From Erinaceus europaeus (Eukaryota; Chordata; Mammalia; Eulipotyphla; Erinaceidae): 64,000 nucleotides of DNA. Every line of letters begins with the position of its first letter. The first letter of the stretch is position 1. Of the stretch, positions 10,433 through 21,235 are shown in pieces. The stretch is from NCBI RefSeq assembly GCF_950295315.1, contig NC_080164.1, forward strand, positions 109,636,447 to 109,700,446. The letters are read 5' to 3'. Below the pieces are notes generated by a model, which was given only the letters and a program-made list of their open reading frames with translations, was not told the origin of the DNA and searched no databases. Made by a program: the position numbers and the translations under genes.

Positions 10433-11300
10433 TTAAGCCAGCAAGGACAGCAACAAAAAATGCTGGAAAGTTTGTGGGGACAAAGGAACCCTCCTGTACT
10501 GCTGGTGGGAATGTAAATTGGTCCAATTCCTATTGAGAGCAGTCTAGAGAACTCCCACACTGCTAGAATTGGATCTATCCTATGACCCTGCAATTCCTTT
10601 CTTGGGTATATATCCTTTTTTTTAAAAAAAAATATATATTTATTCCCTTTTGTTGCCCTTGTTTTATTGTTCTAGTTATTGTTGCTATTGATGTCATTGT
10701 TGTTGGATAGGACAGAGAGAAATAGAGAGAGGAGGGGAAGACAGAGGGGGAGAGAAAGATAGACCTGCTTCACCGCTAGTGAAGTGACTCCCCTACAGGT
10801 GGGGAGCTGGGGGCTCAAACTGGGATCCTTACACCAGTCCTTGTGCTTTGCACCACCTGCACTTAATCTGCTGCACTACCGCCCAACTCCTCCCACTGGG
10901 GATATATCCTAAGGATCCCAACACACCCATTCAAAAAGATTTGTGTATACCCATGTTTATAGCAGCACAATTTGCAATAGCCAAAACGTGGAAGCAACCC
11001 AGGTGTCCAAAAACAGATGAGTGGCTGAGCAAGCTGTGGTCTATATACACTATGGAATACTACTCAGCTATGAAAAATGGTGAATTCCCCTTCTTCAACT
11101 CACCTTGGAAGGAGCTTGAAGGACTCTGGGGATGGAGATTAGGGAGGTGTGGGTAAGAGTGGGGGCTTTGGGGTCCTGGTGCATAATGGCAGGAAAGGAC
11201 CTAAGTTGCAGGTGAGAGTATTTTGCAGAGAGATATCATGGTGAAGTGAGAAAATTTCTCATGTGTCATGTGTACCATAAGCCATTATCCACCCAGTTAA
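10433..11300 (+). mobile_element. L1 ORF2 end plus 3' UTR, split by a SINE
   Basis: ORF2 C-terminal codons are readable (CWKVCGDKGTLLYCWWECK-like, then QKDLCIPMFIAAQFAIAKTW). The 3' UTR ends near CCATTATCCACCCAGTTAAA. The reversed class 1 SINE at 10620-10890 interrupts the conserved GGATATATCC site. Confidence 0.88.
10618..10892 (-). mobile_element. Class 1 SINE inside the L1
   Basis: TTTATTCCCTTTTGTTGCCC to CACTACCGCCCAACTCC. The L1 motif ATATATCC appears on both sides (10608 and 10899 area), fitting a short target duplication. Confidence 0.9.
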
Positions 11301-11403
11301 AAAAAAAGTGAGTACTAAAAAAAAAAAATAAAAAAAAAAAGTGAGTACTGGGGTCCTATCCACAGCTCAGTTGTCAAACAAACAAACAAACAAACAAACA
11401 AAA
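11280..11403. repeat. A-rich tail with repeated GTGAGTACT and (AAAC)n
   Basis: AAAAAAGTGAGTACT occurs twice (near 11303 and 11335) and is followed by an (AAAC)n run at 11381-11403. Probably tail slippage of the L1. Confidence 0.75.
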
Positions 11404-11409
11404 AACAAG

Positions 11410-11700
11410 CTTGATACTATCTGAAGCACCAGATTTATGCCCTACCACCACATGGGAGCATCATGATCAGCACCTGGTGAAATTCCTGAGGTGGTAGAGC
11501 AGTGCTGTAGTGTCTCCTTTCTTTCTGTCTCCCTCTCTCTAAAGCAGAAAAATGAGATGAAACAGAGAACAGTGAGACAGGGCAGCATTAGCACACAAGA
11601 CACACATGTCTGAGGACCCAACGGTCCCAATTTCAGTCTTGGCATCACCATAGGTCAGAGCTGAACAATACTTTCTCTTATGAAAATAAAGAAAGAAAAC
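11410..11700. mobile_element. SINE remnants (class 6 and class 4)
   Basis: CCTGAGGTGGTAGAGCAGTG with a CT-rich tail, then GGTCCCAATTTCAGTCTTGG and CATAGGTCAGAGCTGAACAA, which is class 4-like in plus orientation. Old and incomplete. Confidence 0.5.
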
Positions 11701-11920
11701 ACAGCAGATGGATGTAGCTCTGTGGTGTCCTGATAGATGAGACATGATATCTAAATAAATAACTCAAGAAAGCTACCTTGGAACACTGTATTACTCAAGT
11801 CCATTCTTTGAGAACATTCATTTTTGCATATTGTAGAAAAGAGAAGAAGAATTTCCAAGTTGCAAATTGTGTCTTTGCTTTCTATGAGTAGATGACTTAG
11901 CATTTTAAGAATTTTTGCAC
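11701..11920. other. No feature recognised
   Basis: AT-rich, no support for coding. Confidence 0.5.
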
Positions 11921-12262
11921 TGGGGTTGGGTGGTGTATCACCCAGCAGAGTGTACATGTTACCAAGTGGGGGAAGCTTAAGAAGTGGTGATATATATTGC
12001 CTCCAGGGTTATTGCTAGAGCATAGTGCCTGCACTATGAATCCACTGCTCCTGGTGGCCATATTTTCCATTTTATTAGATAGAGACAGAGAAATTGAGAG
12101 GGGAGAGGAAAATAGAATGAGAGAGAAAGAGAGAGAGAGACATGCAGCCTAGGTTTACTGCTTGTAAAGTGTCCCTCCTACAGGTGGGGAGCAGTGTCTT
12201 GAACACTGGGCCTTGAGCAGGTCCTTGTGCTTAGTACTGTGAGCACTTAACCAGGGGTGGTG
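11921..12262 (-). mobile_element. Class 2 SINE next to a SINE head fragment
   Basis: 11996-12262 is a reversed class 2 copy (GCCTCCAGGGTTATTGCTAG ... CTGCTCCTGGTGGCCAT ... CACTTAACCAGGGGTGG). The preceding 11921-11995 looks like a plus-strand tRNA-like head (GGTTGGGTGGTGTATCACCC). Confidence 0.8.
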
Positions 12263-12454
12263 GCTCTCTCTCTCTCTCATACATTCTATAAAAAAGAAAG
12301 AAAAGTGGGGAAGGAATGGCTACTGAGAATGTTGGAGCCAGGCAGATACCACCTGCCAGCAATCACCTTGGTGGCAAAAAACAAACACAAAAAACAAACA
12401 GGAAACCACAAACAAACAACTCTCTGCACTAAGTTTCTAAGAGTCTCTGATGTT

Positions 12455-12750
12455 AGAAGGAAATACCAGGAGTTGGGTGGTAGTGCAGCGGGTTAAGGGC
12501 ACGTGGTGCAAAGTACAAGGACCGGCATAAGGATCTGGGTTCCAGCCCCCGGCTGGCTCCCCACCTGCAGGGGAGTCGCTTCACAGGTAGTGAAGCAGGT
12601 CTGCAGGTGTCTGTCTTTCTCTCCCCCTCTCTTCATTTCTCTCTGTCCTATACAACAACATCAACAACAATAACTAAAAAAAAAAAAGGCAACAAAAGGG
12701 AAAATAAATAAATAAATATTTAAAAAATTTTTTTAGAAAGAAGGAAATAC
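12455..12750 (+). mobile_element. Class 1 SINE with 12-bp target duplication
   Basis: Body 12467-12738 starts CAGGAGTTGGGTGGTAGTGC and includes the TAAGGATCTGGGTTCCAGCC B-box region, CACCTGCAGGGGAGTCGC and an AACAAC/AATAAATAAA end. AGAAGGAAATAC is repeated at 12455-12466 and 12739-12750. Confidence 0.93.
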
Positions 12751-13009
12751 TACCACCCCCATCACTACCACACAAACTGTATGTGTGTGTGGTGTATATT
12801 CTCCACACAGGGTTACAGCTATAAGGAATATGTCAGGTTTAGGACAGTGATGTTCTTCACCCCTGAATTTACTAAGTTGACTATGCTTCACCTTCAGCTC
12901 CTGGGTCAGGGATGGTTTTGAAATCATCTCCGGACAATGGTTCCTGACACACCAGCTCTTGCACTACCTGGATATAGAGTGACCTTTTCTTTTCTTCATT
13001 AAATCCTTT
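12751..13009. other. No gene seen
   Basis: A short TGTGTGTGTG run at 12782; otherwise unassigned. Confidence 0.5.
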
Positions 13010-13206
13010 TTCTTTTCCTAAGTTATATTAAATAAAACAGAAATTGAGAGAGGATGGGGAGCTAGAGAGAGGGTGGAAGATAAACACCTGCAGACCTGCT
13101 CACTCGTGAAGCAGAACTCCCTGCAGGTGGGGTGTGATGGCTCGAACATGGGCCCTTGTGCTTGGGAATATGTCTGTTTAACCCAGTGTGCCACTATTCG
13201 GCCTCC
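13010..13206 (-). mobile_element. Class 3-like SINE
   Basis: Reversed copy with CACCTGCAGACCTGCTCACT, CCCTGCAGGTGGGG and TTAACCCAGTGTGCCAC. The head is intermediate between classes 2 and 3. Confidence 0.8.
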
Positions 13207-14436
13207 AAGAGTTATCTTTTCTACAATGGCACATGTCAATATGAGTAGACAGTAGTCAAGAAATACATACAGAAATATGGTTTCAGAGAACAGAGACATC
13301 AAACATGGCGGTACTGGAGAGGGTAAGTATCAAGACAGCAGTGCAGAGTGATGGATGGGCTTCTTTCAAAACCTTCTGAGTGTCAGCAATGTGTTCCTTT
13401 TACATAGTCCAACTCGCTATGAACCCAGCCCCTGGAGAAGACCTTCTACCCACTGCCTGTGTGCCTGGCAGGAGTATGGAAGACAAGGGCAGGGGGGTCA
13501 ATTGCCGCCAGCCTGCATTAAGACTTTCCTATTCGCCCTAAGACATTCGTCCTGCTCTGACAGGTGCACAGAAGTCATAATGGCTTCTTGCCAGCGCATT
13601 ATCATCTCAGGCCTTGAAAACATCTCTGGGAAAAGTAATTTGCTAGATAGCATCGTGGAGGTTTAAAAGCATCCGGGACGTCCAGCCTCCTGGTTTCTCA
13701 TTCTCTATCTCCAACTCTGTGGGAGGAGGACCTTGAGGGTGCTCCCCTGCAGACCCCTTGGAGAATGCCTGTCATCCTGTAAAAGAATACTGTAGGGATA
13801 GGTTAACTGGCTTCCTCTGTGCGAGGCAGAATCAGAGCTCAGATGTTTCCTTCATGACTTAAAAAGCAGACTCACCCTTTCTGTATAATATGCTGAGATG
13901 ATACAGTAGAAACAAGAGGAAAAATATCAAGTCTACTGATAGCAGAGTAAGGAGAATGTAAGATGGATATGTTTAGTGGTACAGCCGTTTTTTACTAATT
14001 AAGTTAATAAAAGACTTGCTAGCTATGCTTTTTTTTCTAGAATAAACTATATAGATCAACAGCACATGCCATCATAGTTGATAATAATGGTGAGTAGTTC
14101 CTCCTATCTCTCATCAAATATTCAGAAGACTAGACCCATACTGGACTTTTTCATTAAGTTCAGATAATATTGCTTATTAGATCTGCTTCACACCCACATA
14201 TCTAACAAAAGGACAAGTACTAGAATTTTTCTCTCTCAGAATATTTTCATATATAGCAGAATAAATTTTATATGGTATCAATGAAAATGTCAACAATCAT
14301 TCATAGAATCAAGCAATTAACATATTAAGCATTGAATTGATGTTACATGGAGCTATACATTATTATACTATAATATTGGCATTGGAATATCTTGCTTACA
14401 CAAGACATTGTCTTATTACTTCCCTTCTGCTAACTT
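13207..14436. other. Unassigned DNA, possibly unique
   Basis: About 1.2 kb with no recognisable transposon. 13300-13700 is GC-richer than its surroundings and holds a 103-codon open frame (13355-13666), but its composition is not coding-like and I recognise no protein. Could be ancestral non-coding sequence. Confidence 0.45.
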
Positions 14437-14762
14437 CACCCCTAACTTTTTAAAAAAAATTTTTTTAATATTTATTTTATTTATTTATTCCCTTTTGTTG
14501 CCCTTGTTTTATTGTTGTAGTTATTATTGTTGTTGTCATCGTTGTTGGATAGGACAGAGAGAAATGGAGAGAGGAGGGGGAAGACAGAGAGGAGGAGAGA
14601 AAGATAGACACCTGCAGACCTGCTTCACCGCCTGTGAAGCGACTCCCCTGCAGGTGGGGAGCCGGGGTTCGAACCGGGATCCTTATGCCGGTCCTTGTGC
14701 TTTGCGCCACCTGCGCTTAACCCACGGCGCTACAGCCCAACTCCCCACCCCTAACTTTTTAA
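14437..14762 (-). mobile_element. Class 1 SINE, young, 17-bp target duplication
   Basis: Body 14454-14745. CACCCCTAACTTTTTAA is repeated exactly at 14437-14453 and 14746-14762. The B box (palindromic GGTTCGAACC) and many CpGs are preserved (GCGCCACCTGCGCTTAACCC). Very similar to the copy at 44399. Confidence 0.96.
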
Positions 14763-14829
14763 GACAAATAATACCTCCCTATCTAGTTTTCTTGGAACTC
14801 AGTTCACCCCACAAATGAAGTATTTTGAA

Positions 14830-15022
14830 TATTTTTATTCCTTTGGATAGAGACAGAGATAAATTGATAGAAGAGGAAGAGAAAAAGAGGGAGGGAGAGA
14901 GAGAGAGAGAGCTAGAACCCTGCTTCACTGCTCTGGAAGCTTTCCTCTGTCAGTGGGATTGAACCTGAGTCCCTGTACACTGCAGTGTGTACTCTTAACC
15001 AGATACACCACTATCCAGCCTC
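14830..15022 (-). mobile_element. Class 3 SINE, diverged
   Basis: CTTTGGATAGAGACAGAGAT through CTTAACCAGATACACCACTA; several gaps, so an older copy. Confidence 0.8.
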
Positions 15023-15060
15023 TTTCAGTATTCTACAAGAGTTGAAAAAATAATGTCATC

Positions 15061-15182
15061 AGGGACAGAAAGTTGACTCTGTGGCTACAGCACTGAACTT
15101 AAAGGCATGAGGTCCCAAGTTTGACCAGTATCACATATGCCAGTGATGCCCTATTTCTCTCTCTCTCTCTCTGTCTCTCAGA
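15061..15182 (+). mobile_element. Class 5 SINE
   Basis: GTGGCTACAGCACTGAACTT, GGCATGAGGTCCCAAGTTTG, CATATGCCAGTGATG and a TCTC tail. Confidence 0.75.
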
Positions 15183-15750
15183 TACATCTTTTACAGAAAT
15201 AATACTGAGTATCTACCATAGTGCTTCTCAATGGCCAAGACAAGTTTTTTTCTTCCCTCACTTCTTTGTCCATAAACCTTGTAAAAATACAAGCGCACTG
15301 TCAATGCTGATAAGTGAAGAGAACATCCAGGAGGAGTGAGCTCTCTTCTTGTGAGGAAAACCAAATCCAAGAATCTCTCCTTGATTAAGAAATAGAGCTG
15401 CTTGCACAGGATAGAAAGAAGGAAAGTTCTGTTGGTAGGGGAGGATCCCAGACTGGAGCATCAAGAGTCTACTCCACTGTGATTCCTGCAGGGAGGCTCA
15501 GGGGAAGGCATTAGGGGTATTTGTGCAAGTCTTTCCATTTCTCCAGAGCCAACTGTGTGCTGATGAGAACTAAAAAAATCTGATATTTCACAATGTGAAA
15601 CACAAATGGAACACTCAGATAAAGTTCAAAACATCAGGTGAAAAGAGTAGGTAGAATTCAGTAAAATAAATGAATAAATAAAGTAACTGTATTCTCTTGA
15701 AAAGCAAAACTTTTTTTTTTTTTTAATGCTTCAACTGGTTTCTGCAGTTG
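15183..15750. other. No gene seen
   Basis: Unassigned, with an AT/T run near 15710. Small open frames lack coding character. Confidence 0.5.
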
Positions 15751-16015
15751 CAATACTCTACTCCTTGAGAGCTTGTTTGGAGTTTCTAGCAGGGGAGCGC
15801 AGCTACTCATATACCCTCGACTGAGGACCGGTTGTCTCTATTTGGGGAAGGCTGTCCTCTTCAACCAAGCATGCAGCTTCGGGAGGGATGCACATAGAGT
15901 GGTGAAGGAGGAAGGGGACACCTGCCTAGCCAGCCAGATCAGCCAAATCAACCCTGGAGATCAATGGGGTGACAGATGTCACAGCCAGATTGCCCTCACA
16001 TCCAATACTCTGCTC
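15751..16015 (-). pseudogene. RN7SK: 7SK RNA pseudogene, 3' truncated, with target duplication
   Basis: Read on the minus strand, 16002 down to 15764 follows the 5' three-quarters of 7SK, the nuclear pol III RNA that holds P-TEFb inactive. It starts at the natural 5' end (GGATGTGAGGGCAATCTGGC; functional 7SK reads GGCGATCTGGC), passes CATCTGTCACCCCATTGATC and GGTGTCCCCTTCCTCC, and stops after CAAACAAGCTCTCAAGG, leaving out roughly the last 90 nt including the 3' hairpin and U-tail. CAATACTCTRCTC flanks it at 15751-15763 and 16003-16015 (12 of 13 identical). Many C-to-T changes at former CpGs show age. There is no upstream PSE/TATA, so it is a retroposed, inactive copy. Confidence 0.92.
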
Positions 16016-16830
16016 TTTGAGACAAGCCAAATGTATCTTACCAAATTGTCTTGGGTAACAATAATTATTATTTTTGGGAAAATATAAAATCAAGAAGGCA
16101 TAATGTAAAATACAAGAAAACCCAGTTTCAAAGAATCTAGCAAAGCTCTCCTACGGCCATCTGTTTCCAGCTCAGAGCACTGTGACTCAATGGCAACACA
16201 AATCCTGCAGTTAATTTCTCACCCTGAGCATATTGATTACTTTACCAACATAATGCAGCACTGAAGCCAGTAGGCCTGGTCTAAAAGTAGCTGCAATGGA
16301 AAATGACAAGGGTTTTATTACTGCTAGGAGGTACCTTGTAGAGCTCTGGGAGAAATTACAGATTTCTAATGCAAAAAGGGTCATAAAAATTTATGAGACA
16401 CAGCAAAGAGGAGAAAGGCTTACAGCCATGAGAAGGATGTCAGATTCTGAAAGGGATCTCCAATATCAGTTCAATGATCTCCAATCTGTGATATTTCATT
16501 ACTACTTACTGGTAAATAAAGGGGAGAGGAGGAAGCGTCTACTGGGCACTGACCCATAAAAATCACTAATTTGCTGGTAAGAGCAGACGTGGCAAGGTGT
16601 GAGCATGGGTGGTCCAAGCTGAAGTGGAAAATCTATGCAAATCAAGGTCATTTTCAATGTCCACTGATTGACCTTCATTAGGTAGTATTCAAAATCAGAA
16701 CTGCAAGACCTAATATGAAAAATGAATGAAAAGAAAAGAAGGAAAATATTTATTTCACCTTAGGAATATGTTTCAGAGGAAGTAGGACAAATTCCAACTA
16801 ACACTGCTGATTCTTATAAGAAAAAAAAAA
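16016..16830. other. Unassigned, possibly unique DNA
   Basis: Includes an 87-codon open frame at 16296-16559 with mixed, fairly balanced composition but no recognised domain and no flanking splice sites that I would trust. No transposon seen. Confidence 0.45.
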
Positions 16831-16831
16831 T

Positions 16832-17093
16832 GCAGGGACAGGTGGTTGTGCACCTGGTTAAGCTCACACACTACAATGTGCAAGGACTCGGGTTCAAGCC
16901 CCTGGTCCCCACCTCCAGGGGGAAAGCTTCATGAGTGGTGAAGTAGGACTGCAGGTGTCTCTCTGGCTCTTTCCTTCTCTATCTTCCCTTCCCCTCTCAA
17001 ATTCTCTCTGTCTCTATTCAATATAAAAAGGAAGGAAGGAAGGAAGGAAGGAAGGAAGGAAGGAAGGAAGGAAGGAAGGAAGGGAGGAAGGAA
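16832..17093 (+). mobile_element. Class 3 SINE with (GGAA)n tail
   Basis: CAGGTGGTTGTGCACCTGG, CACACACTACAATGTGCAAG, GGGTTCAAGCCCCTGGTCCC, then CT-rich body. The tail has grown into about 16 GGAA units (17028-17092). Confidence 0.9.
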
Positions 17094-17497
17094 ATGGCAC
17101 AGTGCTGAGTTATTCTATGAACTCCTCCAGCACAATAAAACTAAGAAATTTTCAAAGGACTGTCAAGTTAATGTGTACATGGAGAAATGAGGAATGTGTC
17201 TTGTGAATTGCGTGAGATTATGAAGCTAGAGGTATCTGAACTTCCAGAGGGATCCTGGGACCTCACTAATGATTTTGTTGTTGACATTTGTGCCAGATTT
17301 AAGGATAGACTGCATAAGCCTCAGCCTTCCCTTGGGTTGTGCCTCTGACTGTGACAAGTTCTACAGATATAAAGATGCTTGGGTGGGTAGACTCTTCAAC
17401 TCTTTATACTGAGTCTTCCTCCTTCTACTTAACAGATTCATGACTGTGAGGAATCAGCATGCTTGACATCCCAGCCACTGATAGCTCCCTTTTAATT
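17094..17497. other. No gene seen
   Basis: Unassigned sequence. Confidence 0.5.
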
Positions 17498-17668
17498 TTT
17501 TTTTTAAATTATCTTTCTTTATTTAGTAGAGACAGCCAGAAATTGAGAGGAGGAGGGAGAAAGAGTAGTGACACACTGGGTTGAGGGCACACATTATAGT
17601 ATGCAACATGTCTCTCTCCCCCTTTCTCTCCTTTCCCTCTCAACTTCTCTAATAAAAATTAGGCAAGT
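17498..17668. mobile_element. Two abutting SINE fragments in opposite orientation
   Basis: 17498-17563 is the reversed end of a class 3 copy (TTTAGTAGAGACAGCCAG). 17564-17668 is a plus-strand piece (TGGGTTGAGGGCACACATTA then CTCTC ... AATAAAAATTAG). Confidence 0.65.
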
Positions 17669-17716
17669 AAAAGATATTTTTTAAAACAAAAAGATATTTA
17701 ATTAGTTATTGAATTT

Positions 17717-17960
17717 AACTTAAATAGATTTTTTGTAGTTATTATTGTCTTTGTTAGATAGGACAGAGAGAAATGAAGAGAGGAGGGGAAGACAGAGGGG
17801 GAGAGAAAGACAGACACCTGCACACCTGCTTCATCGCCTGTGAAGTGACTCCCCTGCAGGTGGGGAGTCGGGGGCTTGAACCGGGATCCTTCCACCTGTC
17901 CTTGTGCTTTGCACCACATGCGCTTAACCCGCTGTGCTACCACCTGACTCCCAACTTAAA
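17717..17960 (-). mobile_element. Class 1 SINE, short, 8-bp duplication
   Basis: Body 17725-17952; AACTTAAA flanks it. It lacks most of the AAC-rich end, keeping GTAGTTATTATTGTC directly before the body. Confidence 0.88.
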
Positions 17961-18723
17961 CTGACTTTTAAAAGAATATTAAAATAAAAATTAACTGGAG
18001 AAATTGTGCAAGATAGCACAGAGGACTGTCAAAAAAGTTCCAGGTTCCATTCCCTTCCCCTGATGGCTCCTTATTATAACTTTGTAGGGACCAGGAGGCT
18101 AGTGTGGCTCTCACAACTGTCTTTAACACAAGTGTTTAATATTGAATATTGGAAAAACACTTTGGTATTAAAAGTAAAATCTCAAAATGTAGTAGTCTGT
18201 AGTACCTCCTAATGTAAAGTTGTTTGTTTTCTTTGAGTGAATTTTTAAATGTCATCTGGATTTAATTTCGAACTTTGTTGTATTTGTGCTCAGACCTAAA
18301 TTACTTGCAGGTGCATCTGTCATTTTCCTGATAATGTTTTTTAATTAGGTCTTTGTTCACTGATTTTCTGCAATCTGTGGCAAGCTCTAAAATTCCCTTT
18401 CAGCAACTCAGATCCACAAATCTACACAAAGTCTTAGAAAAAACATTTCCTCTGTTTAATAACTGTTGTCTACTTTACACTGAGTAGCATCTTTTAATTT
18501 TGTTTACTGCTCATAAATAAAAATCAACCTGAGCAATTAGGTCCTTATTCCATTTTCTCTTTGGGTGGTTAAATAGCATTAATTATGTACACAGAGATGC
18601 TTTCCTAATTCCTGTGGTGTGGTCTCTCTAAATGAATGGCATCTGGTTTACAGTACATTAAGTCCAATACACAATGACAAGTTTCTCACCAATTTAAGAG
18701 TTCAGTATATGTTTCTTTAAGGT
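17961..18723. other. Unassigned AT-rich DNA
   Basis: No transposon or coding signal seen; candidate ancestral sequence. Confidence 0.5.
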
Positions 18724-19646
18724 ACATATTGCAAAACCAATAACGCCATCCAAATATAGGGAGAGGATATGAACAGAATATTCACTGAAGAAAAGATCCA
18801 ACGGGCCAACAAATATATAAAAAAATGTTCCAAGTCATTGTCAGACAAATGCAAATAAAGACAACAATGAGATAACACTTCACTTCTGTGAGACTGTCAT
18901 ATATCAGAAATGAAGGTAACAACAAATGCTGGAGAGGTTGCAGGGACAAAGGAACCTTCCTGCACTGCTGGTGGGAATGTAAATGGGTTCAACCCCTGTG
19001 GAGGGCTGTCTGGAGAACCTTTAGAAGGCTAAAAAGGACCTACCCTATGACCCTGCAATTCCTCTTCTGGGGATATATCCTAATGAACCCAACACACTCA
19101 TCATAAAAGATCTGTGTACACATATGTTCATAGCGGCAAAATATGTAATAGCCAAAACCTGGAAGCAACCCAGGTGTCCAACAACAAATGAGTGGCTGAG
19201 CAATTTGTGGTCTATATACACTATGGAATATTACTCAGCTATAAAAATGGTGAATTCCCCTTCTTCATCTCATCTTCTAGCGGCAAACGCTAGAAGAACC
19301 TCATCTTGGAAGGAGGCTGAGGGAATCATGTTAAGTGAGATAAGCCAGAAAGAGAAGGATGATCCCACTCATAGGCAGAAGTTGAGGAATAACAACAGAA
19401 GGGAAAATACAAAGCAGAACTTGGACTGGGTTTAGTGTATTGCACCAAAGTAAAGGACTCTGGGGTGTGGGGTGGGGTGGGGGAGGATGTTCAGGTCCTG
19501 GAACATGTGTAGGAGGACCTAGGTGGGGGTTAGGGTGTTGAAAAACTGAAAAATGTTAAACATGTGCCAATGACTGTATTTTACTGTTGACTATAAACCA
19601 TTAATTCTCCTCCCCCCAATAAAGAGGGGAAAAACACATATTGCAA
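18724..19646 (+). mobile_element. L1 type A, 5' truncated, 11-bp target duplication
   Basis: Body 18735-19635 carries the ORF2 C-terminus (GNNKCWRGCRDKGTFLHCWW, then [19 protein letters not shown]) and the type A 3' UTR ending CCATTAATTCTCC and AATAAAG. ACATATTGCAA is repeated at 18724-18734 and 19636-19646. It carries a later 23-bp insertion at 19277. Confidence 0.94.
19269..19307 (+). mobile_element. 23-bp micro-insertion with 8-bp duplication, 3' tip of the 4.4-kb LINE
   Basis: CTCATCTT stands at 19269-19276 and again at 19300-19307 around 23 bp absent from the other L1 copies here. Bases 19282-19298, GGCAAACGCTAGAAGAA, are identical to 4810-4826, the extreme 3' end of the non-L1 LINE. 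The arms TTCTAGCG (19275-19282) and CGCTAGAA (19288-19295) also form a perfect 8-bp inverted repeat around GCAAA, so a fold-back during synthesis is likely. Confidence 0.7.
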
Positions 19647-19681
19647 GTCATAGTCCAAGGTGCTGTCACTTAACATGACAA

Positions 19682-20005
19682 TAGGTGCTGAGTGGTGGTG
19701 CACATTACCATGCTCAAGAAACTGGGTTCAGGCTCCACCTGTGGGGGCAAGATTCACAAGTAGTGAAGCAGGTCTGCAGGTATCTTTCCTCTCTCTCTCT
19801 CTCTCTCTGTCTCCCACACATACCTTTTCCAGAGCACTGGCTTATGTTAGTGTAGGGAATTTGAACCTGGGACTTCAGAGACTCAGGCCATGAGAGTCTC
19901 TTTGCATAACCATTATGCTATCTACCCCACCCTTTCTTTCCCTCTCTATCTTCCCTTCCTCTCTTAATTTATCTTTGTCCTATCAAATAAATAGGTAAAT
20001 AAATA
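19682..20005 (+). mobile_element. Class 3-like SINE, split by a class 4 SINE
   Basis: Head GGTGCTGAGTGGTGGTGCAC and CACAAGTAGTGAAGCAGGTC at left; the body resumes at 19933 with CCCTCTCTATCTTCCC and ends TAAATAAATAC. Confidence 0.78.
19812..19932 (-). mobile_element. Class 4 SINE nested in a SINE
   Basis: CCAGAGCACTGGCTTATG to CTTTGCATAACCATTATGCT reversed, inserted in the CT-rich body. Confidence 0.85.
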
Positions 20006-20094
20006 CTTTAAAATATGACAAAACACTAACAAAGATTAGGCACCATAGTAATAGGTTCCTAACAGTAGGCCCTACTAATTATATTTCTACTTTT

Positions 20095-20127
20095 TTTCCC
20101 CCGCACATCAACTTTTTCAGAGGTAAG

Positions 20128-20159
<32 letters not shown>

Positions 20160-20264
20160 TTGATTCATAGCACTGAAACTTCCCTCACCAAGGTAACGTA
20201 AAGGCAAGGCTTGAACCCACTGCAAAGCAGATAGCCTCTTGTTGATCTAGTTTTCTGGCCCAAC
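20095..20264 (-). mobile_element. Probable old SINE, unclassified
   Basis: A GA-rich body and GGCTTGAACCCACTGCAAAG in reversed B-box position suggest a tRNA-derived SINE not in classes 1-6. Confidence 0.45.
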
Positions 20265-20587
20265 TTTGGTTTTTGTCAGTCTCCATGCTGCCCCAACACC
20301 ATTTCCCATCTCATTGTTAAATGCAGTCCTGTGTGCACCAACTACACTGCTACAAGCCTTTGAGGAGTCTGTGCTTTCCATTTAGACAGAGCCAAGGTAG
20401 CACACTCACTCTTTCTGAGCTAGGATAAGTGACCACACTTTCTTGGTCTTATGAGTCTATAAGGCATAAAACAATTGACTAGAACTTAACTAGTCAGGTT
20501 GTGGTAAAGGAGAAATTATATAGAGGGCTTAGTGTAAGCACTACACGCTCATAGGTTGCTATTGTTACCACTATTTTTAGTAGTAAT
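20265..20587. other. No gene seen
   Basis: Unassigned. Confidence 0.5.
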
Positions 20588-20816
20588 TGTGTTTATATGT
20601 TTATTTTTTAATTTTTTATTATCTTCATCTATTTATTGGATAGAGACAGCCAGAAATCAAGAGGGAAGGGGTGACAGAAAGGGGGAGAGACACCTGCTTC
20701 ACCACTCACGAAGCTTTCCTCCTGCAGGTGGGGACCAGGGGCTTGAACCTGGGTCCTTATGCACCGTAACATATGCACTCAACCAGGTGCACCATCACCT
20801 GGCCCCTGTGTTTATA
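20588..20816 (-). mobile_element. Class 3 SINE with 10-bp duplication
   Basis: Body 20598-20806 reversed; TGTGTTTATA flanks at 20588-20597 and 20807-20816. Confidence 0.92.
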
Positions 20817-20827
20817 CCTTTAGAATA

Positions 20828-21235
20828 GCCTTTTTTTTTTTTTTTTTTTTTTACAGTGTGTCTTCATTTGTTCTGGGAAAAAAAACTGAAGTGCAATATA
20901 TCTAGGTTTGTATTTCAGAGTTGTTGATCTCTCTTTAGCAAACCATAATGAAAGTTAGGTTTCTATTCTAAAACTTATGGTTGGCCCATTTCTAAGCTTG
21001 AAAAGTCATCTGTTTCAGAAGTTTCTTTCTACTCTGAGGCGATAATGCTACTTGGCCTTCTCTTAATTTGGATATTATTATTACTGCCATTTTAAGTAAT
21101 GGATATATTCATATTTGATATGGATACATTTGTTGTGGATACATTCATATTTAAGATTTAAGATTTACTGCTTTCACCAGACTAAAAATAACATGGGGAT
21201 GTTTTTGAGGTTAACACACTCTTCAGAACTTATAT
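20828..21235. other. Poly(T) and unassigned DNA
   Basis: A 22-T run at 20831-20852 is followed by AT-rich sequence without recognised features. Confidence 0.5.

Noticed and set aside
11280..11403. CRISPR-like short repeats
   Set aside because: Repeats are A-rich tail slippage and (AAAC)n with no spacers, and the genome is mammalian.
13355..13666. 103-codon open frame as a possible host exon
   Set aside because: No recognised domain, no convincing splice sites, and length is within chance for a GC-richer stretch.
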